Positions 33,608 through 41,852 are shown, counted from the first letter of the stretch. The stretch is 59,316 nucleotides of DNA from Microbacterium testaceum (GCF_001476655.1 NZ_LDRT01000023.1:1-59316), one strand, 5' to 3'. A program made the numbers and translations. Notes: a model not told the origin generated them from the letters alone.

Positions 33608-33632
33608 GTTGCAAACCCATCGGTTTCGCACC
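33608..33632. repeat. dispersed palindrome, copy B (imperfect)
   Basis: GTTGCAAACCCATCGGTTTCGCACC: the right half is identical to copy A, the left half carries four changes. It lies in the 246-base gap between the divergent/convergent small genes at 33.4 and 33.7 kb, which otherwise holds no gene. Confidence 0.65.
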
Positions 33633-33713
33633 AGCAACCCGTCGAGGTGGAGTGAGTGACGATGCACCTATCACCGCCCTTGCAGAAGACGCCTCGATCC
33701 GCTGACTCCCGAG

Positions 33714-33938
33714 TCAGCCCTCGCCCGGGCCCGATGCGAGTCGGGTTAGCCGCGTGCGCCCAGAGACGCTGGCGTAGTCGACCAAGTACACATGTTGTCC
33801 CGGCCCAAGCCGGTCGATGAGATCGATTAGCGGGATACCTGACAGGAAATCGTGTTCACTGATCGACCGTGGGTAATCCCCAGCGACGAGGAAAACGGGC
33901 ATGCCTTCGATTCCGTCAACTGTGTGAGTCCTGGTCAT
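33714..33938 (-). CDS. small hypothetical protein
   Basis: This 74-residue protein starts at ATG 33938 (MTRTHTVDGIEGMPVFLVAG) and continues with a helix (HDFLSGIPLIDLIDRLGPGQ) and a strand (HVYLVDYA). It has no signal or membrane segment. No Shine-Dalgarno is visible, so it may be leaderless. It sits alone between palindrome copies B and C. I do not recognise the family and its reality rests only on composition and coding pattern. Confidence 0.45.
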   Translation of the reverse strand: MTRTHTVDGIEGMPVFLVAGDYPRSISEHDFLSGIPLIDLIDRLGPGQHVYLVDYASVSGRTRLTRLASGPGEG

Positions 33939-34035
33939 GTGACGAGTCTGCTAGGTGCGACGGCACCAACGCCACATCAATCGAGACAGGGCTAGCGCCA
34001 GTCCGACCGCGGGGTGGGAGTGCAACGAACGATGT

Positions 34036-34068
34036 GGTGCGAAGCCGATCGGCTTTGAGTCGGGCACC
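34036..34068. repeat. dispersed palindrome, copy C (imperfect, extended)
   Basis: GGTGCGAAGCCGATCGGCTT matches the core of copy A with one compensated pair change (A-T to G-C), so the stem is kept. The distal arm is stretched by an inserted GAGTCGG before GCACC. The surrounding 33939-34198 stretch has no supported gene. Confidence 0.6.
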
Positions 34069-34198
34069 GGCGCCGCGAAAAGCTCCCTGAACGCGCCTAC
34101 GGAGTGGACTCGAAACCCCGTGTCGAAACGGGAAACGGGCCGAAAAGTGTGTGGGCATTTTTGTGGCCAGGAGCCGATGCTCTCAATGCCGGGGCGTT

Positions 34199-34648
34199 TC
34201 ACTTGTAGCTACCGCCGCGCGGGCGCAACTGAACTCCCTCTTTGACGAGGCGCTGCCGCACATTGTTGTAGCTGGTGTCGAGACGAGACGCGATGGTGGC
34301 GATTGGATGGCCACGCTCGTACATCGCTCGTGCGACCTGGACCTGATCGTCGGTGAGCGGTCTACGCCGTAGCGCTACCCCATCGTCTCGAAGCAAGCGA
34401 AGAATGCCGGTCTTCGACAGACCGTAGGTCGCACAAAGACTCGGTGTCGTCGCGCCGGACTCGTACTCAGCGACGATTCGCTTGATCAGCGCAGGTTCGA
34501 GACGTCGGCGAAGCGACCGACTCACCTGTTCTGGAGGGCCAGTTGAGAGGGGCGGATCGGGCGCGAGACCAGCCAGTTTCTGCAGTTCCAGCAGGGGTGG
34601 CGGCAGGAGCGCCGATTTATCCGAGTAGCGGTGTACCGGCTCTACCAA
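34199..34648 (-). CDS. recombinase-tail-like HTH protein, copy 2 of 3
   Basis: The 149-residue frame from TTG 34648 is aligned with copy 3, which has the same start context (TTGGTAGAGCC). It keeps both HTH units: RRRLEPALIKRIVAEYESGA with CATYGLSKTGILRLLRDDG, and PLTDDQVQVARAMYERGHP with IASRLDTSYNNVRQRLVKEG. The region between residues ~25 and 45 differs most (LAPDPPLSTGPPEQVSRSL). The frame stays open upstream into an IS3 remnant, which is fortuitous. It borders the arsenic block on its left side. Confidence 0.72.
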   Translation of the reverse strand: MVEPVHRYSDKSALLPPPLLELQKLAGLAPDPPLSTGPPEQVSRSLRRRLEPALIKRIVAEYESGATTPSLCATYGLSKTGILRLLRDDGVALRRRPLTDDQVQVARAMYERGHPIATIASRLDTSYNNVRQRLVKEGVQLRPRGGSYK

Positions 34649-34696
34649 ACTAGCGTTACTCGAACAAATGACCTTGAGATAAAGGTCTGCTCGATG

Positions 34697-34960
34697 GGCA
34701 GAGTCGGTGCCGCGGGCGACAACGCCGCTATCGAATCGATCTTCAGCCTGTTGCAAAAGAACGTCCTCAACCGACGCTCCCGGGCCACCCACGAGGAACT
34801 GAGCATCGGGATCATCACCTGGATTGAGCGGACCTACCACCGACGCCGCAGGCAAGACCGCCTCGGCCGTTTGACGCCCGTCGAGTTCGAGACCATGATG
34901 ACCAACACCCTGGCCCGCGCGGCCTGACTAACCCCTGTCACCTATCCGTGCAGCAGACCC
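34697..34960 (+). mobile_element. IS3-family remnant: transposase OrfB C terminus and right end
   Basis: Only the last ~75 residues of OrfB remain: GDNAAIESIFSLLQKNVLNR, WIERTYHRRRRQDRLGRLTP and VEFETMMTN, with the final catalytic Glu in the first piece. The stop is at 34925-34927. About 33 bases later a GTCACC...GCAGCAGACCC sequence (34937-34960) resembles the right inverted repeat of actinobacterial IS3 elements. The left part of the element is gone and HTH copy 2 takes its place. Confidence 0.75.
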
Positions 34961-35541
34961 ATGGCCTGAAACGGGTGGATCGACGTATCGAACTTCGCGG
35001 TTACACCTGTGGGAACTCTGATGCGGACCTTGTGCGTTTCGATTCGCCCGATTCCGATGTGCGGGGTTCGGTGTCTGTCGGTGCGCGCAAGTTCATGTAT
35101 CCAGTAGAAGAGGTTGCTTTCCGGGCCAAGGGGCGCTTGGTATGGTTGCGCTTTCTCGACCATGTCCACGATCTCCTGAGGGACTGAAGCTAGCCGACTC
35201 CGCTGCCGCTTGAAATCGGCTGGCGTCGTGCAGATCGGGTACTGGAGACGCTCAGCCTGCGGCGGCGGGTTTTGTCCCGTCGAAGACGTGACCCAGGCGT
35301 AGAAGCCGTTGTCCAGCGCTGCGCGAATCGACGCGAGCCACTCACTGAAGACAAGCGAGAGCACAGCGGGCGCGGGCTCCTGCTGAACGGCGAAAAACTC
35401 AAACTGCGTGTCACTCAACACCGCTAGGTCGATGTCCCACGGGTGTTCGGCGATATAGGAGCCCCATTCGCGGCCGAACTCCTGGTGCCTTTCCTTCGCG
35501 CGGTCGAGACGCGCGAAGGCTAGGTTGAACAGCTGCTGCAC
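34942..35541 (-). CDS. hypothetical protein truncated at its C terminus by an IS3 end
   Basis: The 199-residue frame from GTG 35541 begins VQQLFNLAFARLDRAKERHQ and is rich in aromatic residues and helices (LVFSEWLASIRAALDNGFYA, FYWIHELARTDRH). No family is recognised. The last residues (GLLHG and the stop) are encoded by the right end of the IS3 remnant, so the natural C terminus has been cut off or replaced. The start is uncertain: no good ribosome-binding site is visible, and the frame is open for another ~60 codons of low-complexity sequence upstream. Confidence 0.55.
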   Translation of the reverse strand: MQQLFNLAFARLDRAKERHQEFGREWGSYIAEHPWDIDLAVLSDTQFEFFAVQQEPAPAVLSLVFSEWLASIRAALDNGFYAWVTSSTGQNPPPQAERLQYPICTTPADFKRQRSRLASVPQEIVDMVEKAQPYQAPLGPESNLFYWIHELARTDRHRTPHIGIGRIETHKVRIRVPTGVTAKFDTSIHPFQAMGLLHG

Positions 35542-35762
35542 ACCTGGAGTGTACGAGCCCTCAGGGGCACTGCAACATCGAGACGCAGCGCAGATCCCAC
35601 CCCCTCCGTCGCGAAGGGGTGGAGGAGCTGGAAACCTCACCCTCGATAAAGCCGCTCTCGAAAGACGGTCGTCCGGAGAACGTCGGACCCCGCGCAATGT
35701 CGGAGGTCCGTGGAAGAGTTCTGCCGAGCGCATTGAGAGGATGCGCCGGATTGGGGAACACC

Positions 35763-36044
35763 ATGGCCATCGAGATCACGCACGTCCGGTTCGGCGGCAC
35801 CAAGAAGACCGAGGATGAGATCGTTCGTTATAAGTGGCGAAGCCTGGAGGACGGTGAAGTCAACGAGAGTAACAAGCCGACGCTTGTCGACTGGATCGAC
35901 AACAAGAACGGTAAAGCGTACGTGGGAAGCGGCTCCCAGCGCGTGTCCGTCGGGACTGTTCACCCCGCCAGCGGCAAGCCCTACCTAAAGACCTACGCCG
36001 ACGGCGTGTGGACGAACAACCTTGTGAACTTGCCGACCTTCTAG
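35763..36044 (+). CDS. DUF3892 domain protein
   Basis: The 93-residue protein starts at ATG 35763 (MAIEITHVRFGGTKKTEDEI) and continues with the family pattern: VRYKWRSLEDGEV, ..TLVDWIDNKNGKAYVGSG, VSVGTVHPASGKPYLKTYAD and a final TNNLVNLP. DUF3892 proteins are tiny single-domain beta proteins found across bacteria, often in variable regions; their function is unknown. The upstream in-frame extension from 35619 lacks similarity and is not used. Confidence 0.85.
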   Translation: MAIEITHVRFGGTKKTEDEIVRYKWRSLEDGEVNESNKPTLVDWIDNKNGKAYVGSGSQRVSVGTVHPASGKPYLKTYADGVWTNNLVNLPTF

Positions 36045-36154
36045 AACACGGCGTCCCGCCCCTGCGGCTTCGATCAATCTGCTGAGCGGGACCGCAAGGT
36101 GCGCCGGCCGTTGCTGCGTCGAAGCGTCAGCGGCGACGCATGGCGGGCTAGTTG

Positions 36155-36673
36155 TCACGAGTTTTTCACGTCGCGTCGTCGGCGTTCGACGATAACTGTG
36201 TCCCGCCACTGTCCGGACCACGGACCGTACGTCATGTGAGCGATGCGCTCGCGGTGACCAACTCGACGGAAGCCCGCCCTGTCGTGGAGAGCGAGGCTGG
36301 CGGTGTTTTCGGGGAAGATGCTGGACTGAATGGTCCAGATGCCAGCCGCGTCAGCCGCGTTCAGGAAAGCAGCGAGAAGACCGGAGCCGATGCGGTGGCC
36401 GCGAGCCCTGTTCGCGACATAGACCGAGTGCTCGACCACGCCCCGGTACACCTCACGAGATGACACGGGCGAGGCGGCGACCCATCCGAGAACCGAACCG
36501 GCGGTGTCCTCGGCAACGAGCCGCCCCAGGGTGAGTTTCCCCGAGTCGAAGGCCGGCCACGTTGGCGGGTCCGTCTCGAACGTTGCGTTGCCCGTCGCGA
36601 TCCCTTCTCGGTAGATGGACTCCACGGCTGCCCAGTCGGCAGCCGTCATCGACCGGATGAGGACGCTGCTCAT
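36155..36673 (-). CDS. arsN1: GNAT acetyltransferase, ArsN1 (arsinothricin resistance) type
   Basis: The 172-residue enzyme starts at ATG 36673, overlapping the arsR stop as ATGA. Motifs match phosphinothricin/arsinothricin acetyltransferases: IYREGIATGNATFETDPPTW, LGWVAASPVSSREVYRGVVE, HSVYVANRARGHRIGSGLL (acetyl-CoA loop RxxGxG/S) and FPENTASLALHDRAGFR. ArsN1 acetylates the alpha-amino group of arsinothricin or phosphinothricin. Co-transcription with arsR supports an arsenic-linked role rather than general herbicide resistance. Confidence 0.85.
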   Translation of the reverse strand: MSSVLIRSMTAADWAAVESIYREGIATGNATFETDPPTWPAFDSGKLTLGRLVAEDTAGSVLGWVAASPVSSREVYRGVVEHSVYVANRARGHRIGSGLLAAFLNAADAAGIWTIQSSIFPENTASLALHDRAGFRRVGHRERIAHMTYGPWSGQWRDTVIVERRRRDVKNS

Positions 36674-37017
36674 GGGCGCAACGCGCGGGAGGCCTGTTCG
36701 AGGGCGTCGGTGACGACGCGGTAGTAGGCCCAGCGGCCGCGCTGTTCGCGCGTGGCTAGGCCCGCGTCGACGAGCAGTTTCATGTGATGGGAGACGGTCG
36801 GCTGGGAGAGCCCGACGGGCTCGGTGAGGTCGCAGATGCATGCCTCGCCGTCAGCGGATGCGGCGATTAGGGAGAGAAGTCTCACGCGGGTGGGGTCGCC
36901 CAGAGCCTTGAACGTGCGGGCGATCCGCTCGGCATCGTCGGGGGACAGCACCCCGCCGGTGACCGGTGAGCAGCACACCGCCGTGTCGGCTGCGAGAAGG
37001 GGGAGCGTCGGGGGCAT
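36670..37017 (-). CDS. arsR: ArsR family arsenic-responsive repressor
   Basis: The 115-residue protein starts at ATG 37017. It has the ArsR winged helix (RIARTFKALGDPTRVRLLSL, LSQPTVSHHMKLLVDAGLA and the wing REQRGRWAYY). Four cysteines could bind As(III): Cys15-Cys16 near the N terminus and Cys60-x-Cys62 (ACICDL) at the start of the DNA-binding core, a pattern seen in Corynebacterium-type and CadC/ArsR sensors. It is the first gene of an operon with arsN1 and is divergent from the flavin monooxygenase gene, with palindromes between. Confidence 0.93.
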   Translation of the reverse strand: MPPTLPLLAADTAVCCSPVTGGVLSPDDAERIARTFKALGDPTRVRLLSLIAASADGEACICDLTEPVGLSQPTVSHHMKLLVDAGLATREQRGRWAYYRVVTDALEQASRALRP

Positions 37018-37049
37018 GCAACGATTCTGGCACGTGACATTGACATTCG

Positions 37050-37080
37050 TCGATACATCGAGGATTCTCGATCCATCGAG
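37050..37080. promoter_or_regulatory. ArsR operator candidates
   Basis: Two ATCGA-type palindromes lie in the divergent promoter: TCGATACATCGA (37050-37061) and CTCGATCCATCGAG (37067-37080, 6-2-6 perfect). A related half site TGTCGATG follows at 37084. They are placed to control both arsR-arsN1 and the monooxygenase gene. Confidence 0.6.
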
Positions 37081-37109
37081 TTCTGTCGATGTGTTGAGGA
37101 GTGAGTGTG

Positions 37110-38429
37110 ATGGAGAGCGCGTTGCCTGTCGTGGTGATCGGCGCCGGCCCGCAGGGACTCGCGGCTGCCGCCCACCTGGTCGAGCGAGACCTGCCGGTCG
37201 TTGTCCTGGAGGCCGGAACTGGACCGGCATCGGCGGTTGCCGAATGGGGGCATGTGCGCCTGTTCTCGGAGTGGCCGGAGTTGATCGACGCCGCCGGGGC
37301 GCGGATTCTCGAGCCCACCGGATGGGCAGCGCCTACGACGGGGTATCCGACCGGTGCGCAGTGGATCAGCGGCTATCTCGCGCCGCTTGCTGCCGAGCTG
37401 GGCGATCGCGTTCGGTACGGCGCTCGGGTCGTCGGAGTGTCCCGTCTCGGCCGTGATCGTCTCGTTGACGCGGGCCGCGGTGACCAGCCGTTCACCGTGC
37501 ACGTGCAGCCGAGCGAGGGGGAGGAGTACCGGTTGCAGGCGCGCGCGGTGATCGACGCCTCGGGCACGTGGTCCGCGCCCAACCCTGCGGGCGCGGACGG
37601 TCTGCCCGCGCTGGGAGAACGGGCGGCGGCCGGGTTGCTGTCGTATCGCATCCCCGACTTCCGGGACCGTGAGGGGTTCGAGGGGAAGCACACGGTCGTC
37701 ATCGGGTCCGGGCACTCGGCGGTGACGGCGGTCCTCGCGCTGGCCCGCATGGCGCGCCGCGACCCGAACACGACGGTGACATGGGCGCTGCGCCGCGCCA
37801 CTGCCGGGAACGCCTTCGGGGGTGGTGTGGCCGACGAGCTGCCGGCACGCGGGGCGCTGGGGATCAAGGCGAAGGAGTTCGTCGACGCCGGGCTGGTGTC
37901 GCTTGTGACCGGGTTCCGCGTCGAGCGCGTGACGACAGACGAGGGTCGGCCGGTCCTCGTCGCAGAGGATGGCCGCACGCTCAGCGCTGATCGCGTCGTG
38001 GTGCTCACTGGGTTCCGTCCCGACCTGTCGTTCCTGTCGGAGTTGCGGTTGGAGCTGGACCCCACGTTGCAGGCGCCCGTGCGTATTGCTGCGGGGGTCG
38101 ATCCGAACGTGCATTCCTGCGGTACGGTCGCCGCGACCGGCGCGGCCGACCTCGCCCAGCCGGAGCCTGACTTCTACCTCGCGGGAGCGAAGTCTTACGG
38201 GCGGGCGCCGACCTTCCTCGCGCTCACCGGGTACGAGCAGGTGCGCAGCGTCGCCGCGGAGATCGCGGGCGACCACGAGGCTGCCCGACGAGTAGAGCTG
38301 GTGCTCCCTGACACGGGCGTGTGCGGCGGCGCCGGCCTGTTCGACGCTTCCGGGGCATCCCTGGGCGGCGCCTGTTGCGCCCCGCCGGCTCAGGTGCTCC
38401 AGATCGGCCGCGCTCCGGCCATCGTCTAA
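37110..38429 (+). CDS. FAD-dependent monooxygenase-like protein of the ars block (ArsO-like)
   Basis: ATG 37110 lies eight bases after GAGGAG and is preferred over the GTG at 37101. The 439-residue protein has an FAD fold at the N terminus (VVVIGAGPQGLAAAAHLVE), an NADP fold in the middle (HTVVIGSGHSAVTAVLALAR) and the FxGxxxHSxxY-free variant of flavin monooxygenases. A cysteine-rich tail (TGVCGGAGLF, then GGACCAPPAQ) could hold arsenite. Proteins of this type are common in actinobacterial ars operons. The reaction is unproven: oxidation of an arsenical or a thiol is plausible. Confidence 0.75.
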   Translation: MESALPVVVIGAGPQGLAAAAHLVERDLPVVVLEAGTGPASAVAEWGHVRLFSEWPELIDAAGARILEPTGWAAPTTGYPTGAQWISGYLAPLAAELGDRVRYGARVVGVSRLGRDRLVDAGRGDQPFTVHVQPSEGEEYRLQARAVIDASGTWSAPNPAGADGLPALGERAAAGLLSYRIPDFRDREGFEGKHTVVIGSGHSAVTAVLALARMARRDPNTTVTWALRRATAGNAFGGGVADELPARGALGIKAKEFVDAGLVSLVTGFRVERVTTDEGRPVLVAEDGRTLSADRVVVLTGFRPDLSFLSELRLELDPTLQAPVRIAAGVDPNVHSCGTVAATGAADLAQPEPDFYLAGAKSYGRAPTFLALTGYEQVRSVAAEIAGDHEAARRVELVLPDTGVCGGAGLFDASGASLGGACCAPPAQVLQIGRAPAIV

Positions 38430-38441
38430 CTGGACGCGGGA

Positions 38442-38477
38442 AAGGGGGCGGGATCGCATCAGCGATCCCGCCCCCTT
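38442..38477. terminator. bidirectional terminator between monooxygenase and arsC
   Basis: A perfect 16-base stem (38442-38457 and 38462-38477) with a four-base ATCA loop. It separates two convergent genes; the plus-strand side is followed by CTCGTT and the minus-strand side by TCCCGC, so the plus-strand gene gains most. Confidence 0.85.
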
Positions 38478-38485
38478 CTCGTTGC

Positions 38486-38884
38486 TCAGCGAGCGAGAAG
38501 CGTTGTCCGAATCTTGTCGGAGACGGCTTCGCGCAGCGGCCGCACGGCCTCAGCATCCCAGGCCTCCGGGTTGGGGAACGACCATTCCAAGACCTCGCCG
38601 CGGGGCGTGGACGGCAGTTCGAGGCCGGGCTTCATCAGCACCACGACCTCCGCGTGCTCGAGGTCCTCCGTGGTGACGGCACGAGGCACCCGGTCGGTGA
38701 TGTCCACGCCCAACTCAGCGACCGTGGCGGCCACGGCGGGGTTCACTTCGTCTGCGGGCGACAGCCCTGCCGACGTCGCGGTGAACCGGTCACCGGCCAG
38801 GTGCTCCAAGAGCGCAGCCCCCAGCTGGGAGCGGCCGGCGTTGTGCTGGCAGATGAACAGGACGGTGGGGGTGGTGTCAGTCAC
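38486..38884 (-). CDS. arsC: arsenate reductase, low-molecular-weight phosphatase type
   Basis: The 132-residue protein has the P-loop Cys12 motif CQHNAGRSQ and the late PNPEAWD block corresponding to the aspartate-proline loop (DP replaced by NP). Low-molecular-weight phosphatase-type ArsC enzymes reduce arsenate to arsenite with thioredoxin or mycothiol. Motif MKPGLELPSTPRG differs from the MGCGDxCP block of the copy at 43.3 kb, so the two may use different reductants. It follows the ArsR-ArsC fusion gene 20 bases downstream in the same operon. Confidence 0.87.
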   Translation of the reverse strand: MTDTTPTVLFICQHNAGRSQLGAALLEHLAGDRFTATSAGLSPADEVNPAVAATVAELGVDITDRVPRAVTTEDLEHAEVVVLMKPGLELPSTPRGEVLEWSFPNPEAWDAEAVRPLREAVSDKIRTTLLAR

Positions 38885-38904
38885 GGGTTTTCTTTCTGCG
38901 AGGG

Positions 38905-39579
38905 TCAGCAGGCGGCGAGCCGGGGGGCGAGTTCCGTGATGCGGCGTTCCAGCTCGTTATAGGCGGTGTCGAAGGCGTCGTCGGTGCCGATTCGCACCGG
39001 GTCCGGGATCGACCAGTGCAGATGCCCGGTCACACCGAGTTCTTCGTGCGCGTTGTCGCACACGGTGACCACAAGATCCGAACCGGTCAGCACCATCTCT
39101 AACGCCCGCGGCGCTTCGTCGGGAAGGTCGAGGGCGTGACGGTCTGCCGTGGCGATCGCGCCGGGATCGATCCGGTTTGCGGGGTGTGTGCCGCCGGACG
39201 CGGCGGGGATGCTGCTGCGGGTCGACCACAGTGCCGCTGCCAACTGAGATCTGGCCGAGTTCGCCGTGCATACAAACACCACCCGACTTGCCCGCTCCAC
39301 TCGTCCGGGAATCAGGTTCTGCAGCGCGGTATCTGTCAGACGGACATAGCTGCGTCGCTTGTCCGCTTCCGACCTTGACCGGGTCACCATGCCCGCGCCT
39401 TCCAGCACGTTGAGGTGATGAGCGATGAGGTTTCCCGGCATACCCAAAGCCATGCGAATCTCCGACGGCGACAGGTCGCCCAGCGTAAGAAGGTCGACAA
39501 TCCGCAGGCGCGATGGATCACTGAGAGCCGCGTGCCGAGCGGCGCGCACCTCCACGGAAACCATTCGTTCAGCGTTCAT
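38905..39579 (-). CDS. ArsR-arsenate reductase fusion protein
   Basis: This 224-residue protein joins an ArsR-like winged helix (residues ~10-85: ALSDPSRLRIVDLLTLGDLS, GNLIAHHLNVLEGAGMVTRS) to a low-molecular-weight phosphatase domain (from ~98) with Cys104 in VFVCTANSARSQ. The enzymatic loop ends in HWSIPDP with Asp. The DNA-binding half lacks the cysteine pairs of a usual arsenite sensor, so it may sense arsenate reduction status or work only as a targeting domain. It is divergent from the aquaporin gene with 48 bases between and co-oriented with arsC. Confidence 0.87.
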   Translation of the reverse strand: MNAERMVSVEVRAARHAALSDPSRLRIVDLLTLGDLSPSEIRMALGMPGNLIAHHLNVLEGAGMVTRSRSEADKRRSYVRLTDTALQNLIPGRVERASRVVFVCTANSARSQLAAALWSTRSSIPAASGGTHPANRIDPGAIATADRHALDLPDEAPRALEMVLTGSDLVVTVCDNAHEELGVTGHLHWSIPDPVRIGTDDAFDTAYNELERRITELAPRLAAC

Positions 39580-39627
39580 TGATTCAATCTTGACTGATTT
39601 ACCTTGCTCGGGTCAAGATGAGCCGAC

Positions 39628-40389
39628 ATGAGAACCACTGCCCTCTCTCACCCGTCCGCGACGCGGCCGCACGTGCTGCGCCGGGCCGCTGCCGAGTTCG
39701 TCGGAACAGGGCTGCTCGTCACTGTCGTCGTCGGGTCAGGGATCGCCGCGCAGGAGCTCTCCCCGAATGATGTGGGGTTGCAGCTTCTCGAGAACAGCCT
39801 CACCACGGCGCTCGGCCTGACGGTGTTGATCCTCATTCTCGGGCCCGTATCGGGGGCACACTTCAACCCCGTGGTGTCGCTCGCGGACTGGCTCCTCGGG
39901 CGCCGCGAGAAGACGGGCTTGCCGCTGCGCGACCTCGCCCCGTACCTGGCGGCGCAGGTTCTCGGCGGCATCGCCGGTACCCTCCTCGCCGGGGTGATGT
40001 TCGACACCGCGCCCGCGCTGTCCGGCAACGTCCGCGCGACCGTCGGGCACCTGGTCGGGGAAATGGTCGCCACCGCCGGGCTCGTGCTGCTGATCTTCGC
40101 GCTCGCCCGCACAGGGAAAGGCTCGGTGACCGCGGCCGCGGTCGGTGCCTACATCGGTGCCGCGTACTGGTTCACCAGCTCCACATCGTTCGCCAACCCC
40201 GCCGTGACCATCGCCCGCATGTTCACGGACACGTTCGCCGGCATCGCCCCCGCCTCCGTGGCCCCATTCATCCTCGCCCAGCTCGTCGGCGCCGCCCTCG
40301 GGCTCGCACTGCTGCTCGTCTTCTACCCCACCGCCGCCCGCACCGCAGGCGACGTCGTGGTCCCCAAGCAACCCGAAACCACCTCCTGA
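39628..40389 (+). CDS. aquaglyceroporin-like channel, probable arsenite exit (AqpS-like)
   Basis: The 253-residue protein has six hydrophobic segments and both pore motifs, HFNPVVSL and FANPAVTIA, of the MIP family. Many ars operons without an efflux pump carry such a channel (AqpS), letting arsenite made by ArsC flow out down its gradient. Here it is divergent from the ArsR-ArsC fusion and followed by an oxidoreductase gene 11 bases later. No ArsB or Acr3 gene is in the window, which strengthens this role. The family's filter residues cannot be assigned confidently by eye. Confidence 0.85.
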   Translation: MRTTALSHPSATRPHVLRRAAAEFVGTGLLVTVVVGSGIAAQELSPNDVGLQLLENSLTTALGLTVLILILGPVSGAHFNPVVSLADWLLGRREKTGLPLRDLAPYLAAQVLGGIAGTLLAGVMFDTAPALSGNVRATVGHLVGEMVATAGLVLLIFALARTGKGSVTAAAVGAYIGAAYWFTSSTSFANPAVTIARMFTDTFAGIAPASVAPFILAQLVGAALGLALLLVFYPTAARTAGDVVVPKQPETTS

Positions 40390-40400
40390 GAGACACTCCC

Positions 40401-41786
40401 ATGCACCTTGTAGCGATCGGCGGAAGCGACGCCGGCATCTCCACTGCCCTGCGCGCCCGCGAGCTCGACCCCTCCGTCGACGTCACCGTCGTCGTGGCCG
40501 ACTCTTATCCGAACTTCTCCATCTGCGGCATCCCGTACTACTTCTCCCGCGAAGTGCGGCCCTGGCAGTCCCTGGCCCACCGCACCCACGCCGACCTGGA
40601 AGCCACCGGCATGAACCTGCGCCTGGACACCCTCGCCACCGGCATCGACGTCGACGGTCGCGCGCTCACCGTCCGCGACGCCACCGGCACCGAATCGACG
40701 ATCGCCTACGACGCCCTGATGGTCGGCACCGGAGCATCCCCGTCCACTGCCGGCATCGTCGGCCTGGACCAGCTCGGCCCCGACGACGGCGTGCACCTGC
40801 TGCACTCGATGGGCGATACCTTCGCGCTGGAGCGCTACCTCGACGAGCGCCAGCCCGAAACCGCAATCATCGTCGGCGCAGGCTACGTCGGCCTCGAAAT
40901 GGCCGAAGCCCTCACCGTCCGCGGCCTGCACGTCACGCAACTGCAACGCGGGTCCGAAGTGCTCTCCACCCTCGACCCTGAACTCGGCTCCCTCGTTCGA
41001 GACGAACTCACCCGCCACGGCGTGGACGTGCTCACCGGAACGCGCATCCAAGCCGTCACCCGCGACGCGGGCCAGCTCACCGTGACCGGCACCCGCGACG
41101 GTGACGCTTTCTCCCGCAGCGCCGACCTCGTGCTCGTCGTTGTGGGCGTGCGCCCCAACACCAGCCTGCTCACCGCCGCCGGCGCAAGGACCGGCGCCGG
41201 GGGAGCCGTCGTCGTCGACGAGCACATGCGCACCGGCCTGCCGAACGTCTGGGCAGCCGGTGACGGTGTGGTGACCCACCACCGCCTCCTCGGCGTCACC
41301 TACCTCCCGCTTGGCACCACTTCACACAAGCAGGGCCGCGTCGCCGGAGAGAACGCCATCGGCGGTAACGCCAGATTCGCCGGCAGCCTCGGTACCCAGG
41401 TCGTGAAAGTCTTCGATCTCGTGGCTGCGCGCACAGGCCTTCGTGACCACGAAGCCGTCGCGGCCGCGTTCACCCCGCACAGTCATACCGCGATCGCCGA
41501 CGACCACAAGCGCTACTACCCCGGAGCTACTCCCATCAGCATCCGCATCACCGGAGACGCCCGCGACGGTCGTCTCCTCGGCACCCAGCTCGTCGGCACC
41601 CGCGGCGCCGAAATCTCCAAGCGCGTCGACACCTACGCCACCGCCTTGCACCACGGCATGACCGTTGCCGCCATGAGCGACCTTGACCTCTCGTACACGC
41701 CCCCACTCGGCTCCCCGTGGGACGCGGTGCAGGTGGCTACCCAAGCGTGGGAGCGGGAGGCTCGCTCCGTTGCTGTCGGCGTCTGA
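40401..41786 (+). CDS. CoA-disulfide-reductase-like FAD/NAD(P) oxidoreductase
   Basis: The 461-residue flavoprotein begins with HLVAIGGSDAGISTALRARE and has a redox Cys42 in SYPNFSICGIPYYF, the position of the single active Cys of coenzyme A-disulfide reductases. The NAD site is AIIVGAGYVGLEMAEALTVR, followed by a FAD motif LPNVWAAGDGV and a dimer domain. The enzyme would reduce a low-molecular-weight disulfide or persulfide. In this operon, after the aquaporin, it may regenerate thiols consumed in arsenate reduction. That link is inference. Confidence 0.85.
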   Translation: MHLVAIGGSDAGISTALRARELDPSVDVTVVVADSYPNFSICGIPYYFSREVRPWQSLAHRTHADLEATGMNLRLDTLATGIDVDGRALTVRDATGTESTIAYDALMVGTGASPSTAGIVGLDQLGPDDGVHLLHSMGDTFALERYLDERQPETAIIVGAGYVGLEMAEALTVRGLHVTQLQRGSEVLSTLDPELGSLVRDELTRHGVDVLTGTRIQAVTRDAGQLTVTGTRDGDAFSRSADLVLVVVGVRPNTSLLTAAGARTGAGGAVVVDEHMRTGLPNVWAAGDGVVTHHRLLGVTYLPLGTTSHKQGRVAGENAIGGNARFAGSLGTQVVKVFDLVAARTGLRDHEAVAAAFTPHSHTAIADDHKRYYPGATPISIRITGDARDGRLLGTQLVGTRGAEISKRVDTYATALHHGMTVAAMSDLDLSYTPPLGSPWDAVQVATQAWEREARSVAVGV

Positions 41787-41810
41787 TTTTGAGAGAGCCC
41801 ATCGACGCAA

Positions 41811-41843
41811 AGAGGGCCTGCACGGCAATCGTGCAGGCCCTCT
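41811..41843. terminator. terminator hairpin after the CoADR-like gene
   Basis: A perfect 14-base stem (41811-41824 with 41830-41843) and GCAAT loop separates two convergent genes. It probably stops transcription from both sides. Confidence 0.85.
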
Positions 41844-41852
41844 CGGGTTAGA

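Noticed and set aside
30677..36154. Integron cassette array
   Set aside because: The small single genes and palindromes suggested cassettes, but genes point in both directions and no GTTRRRY/RYYYAAC pairs in attC arrangement were seen.
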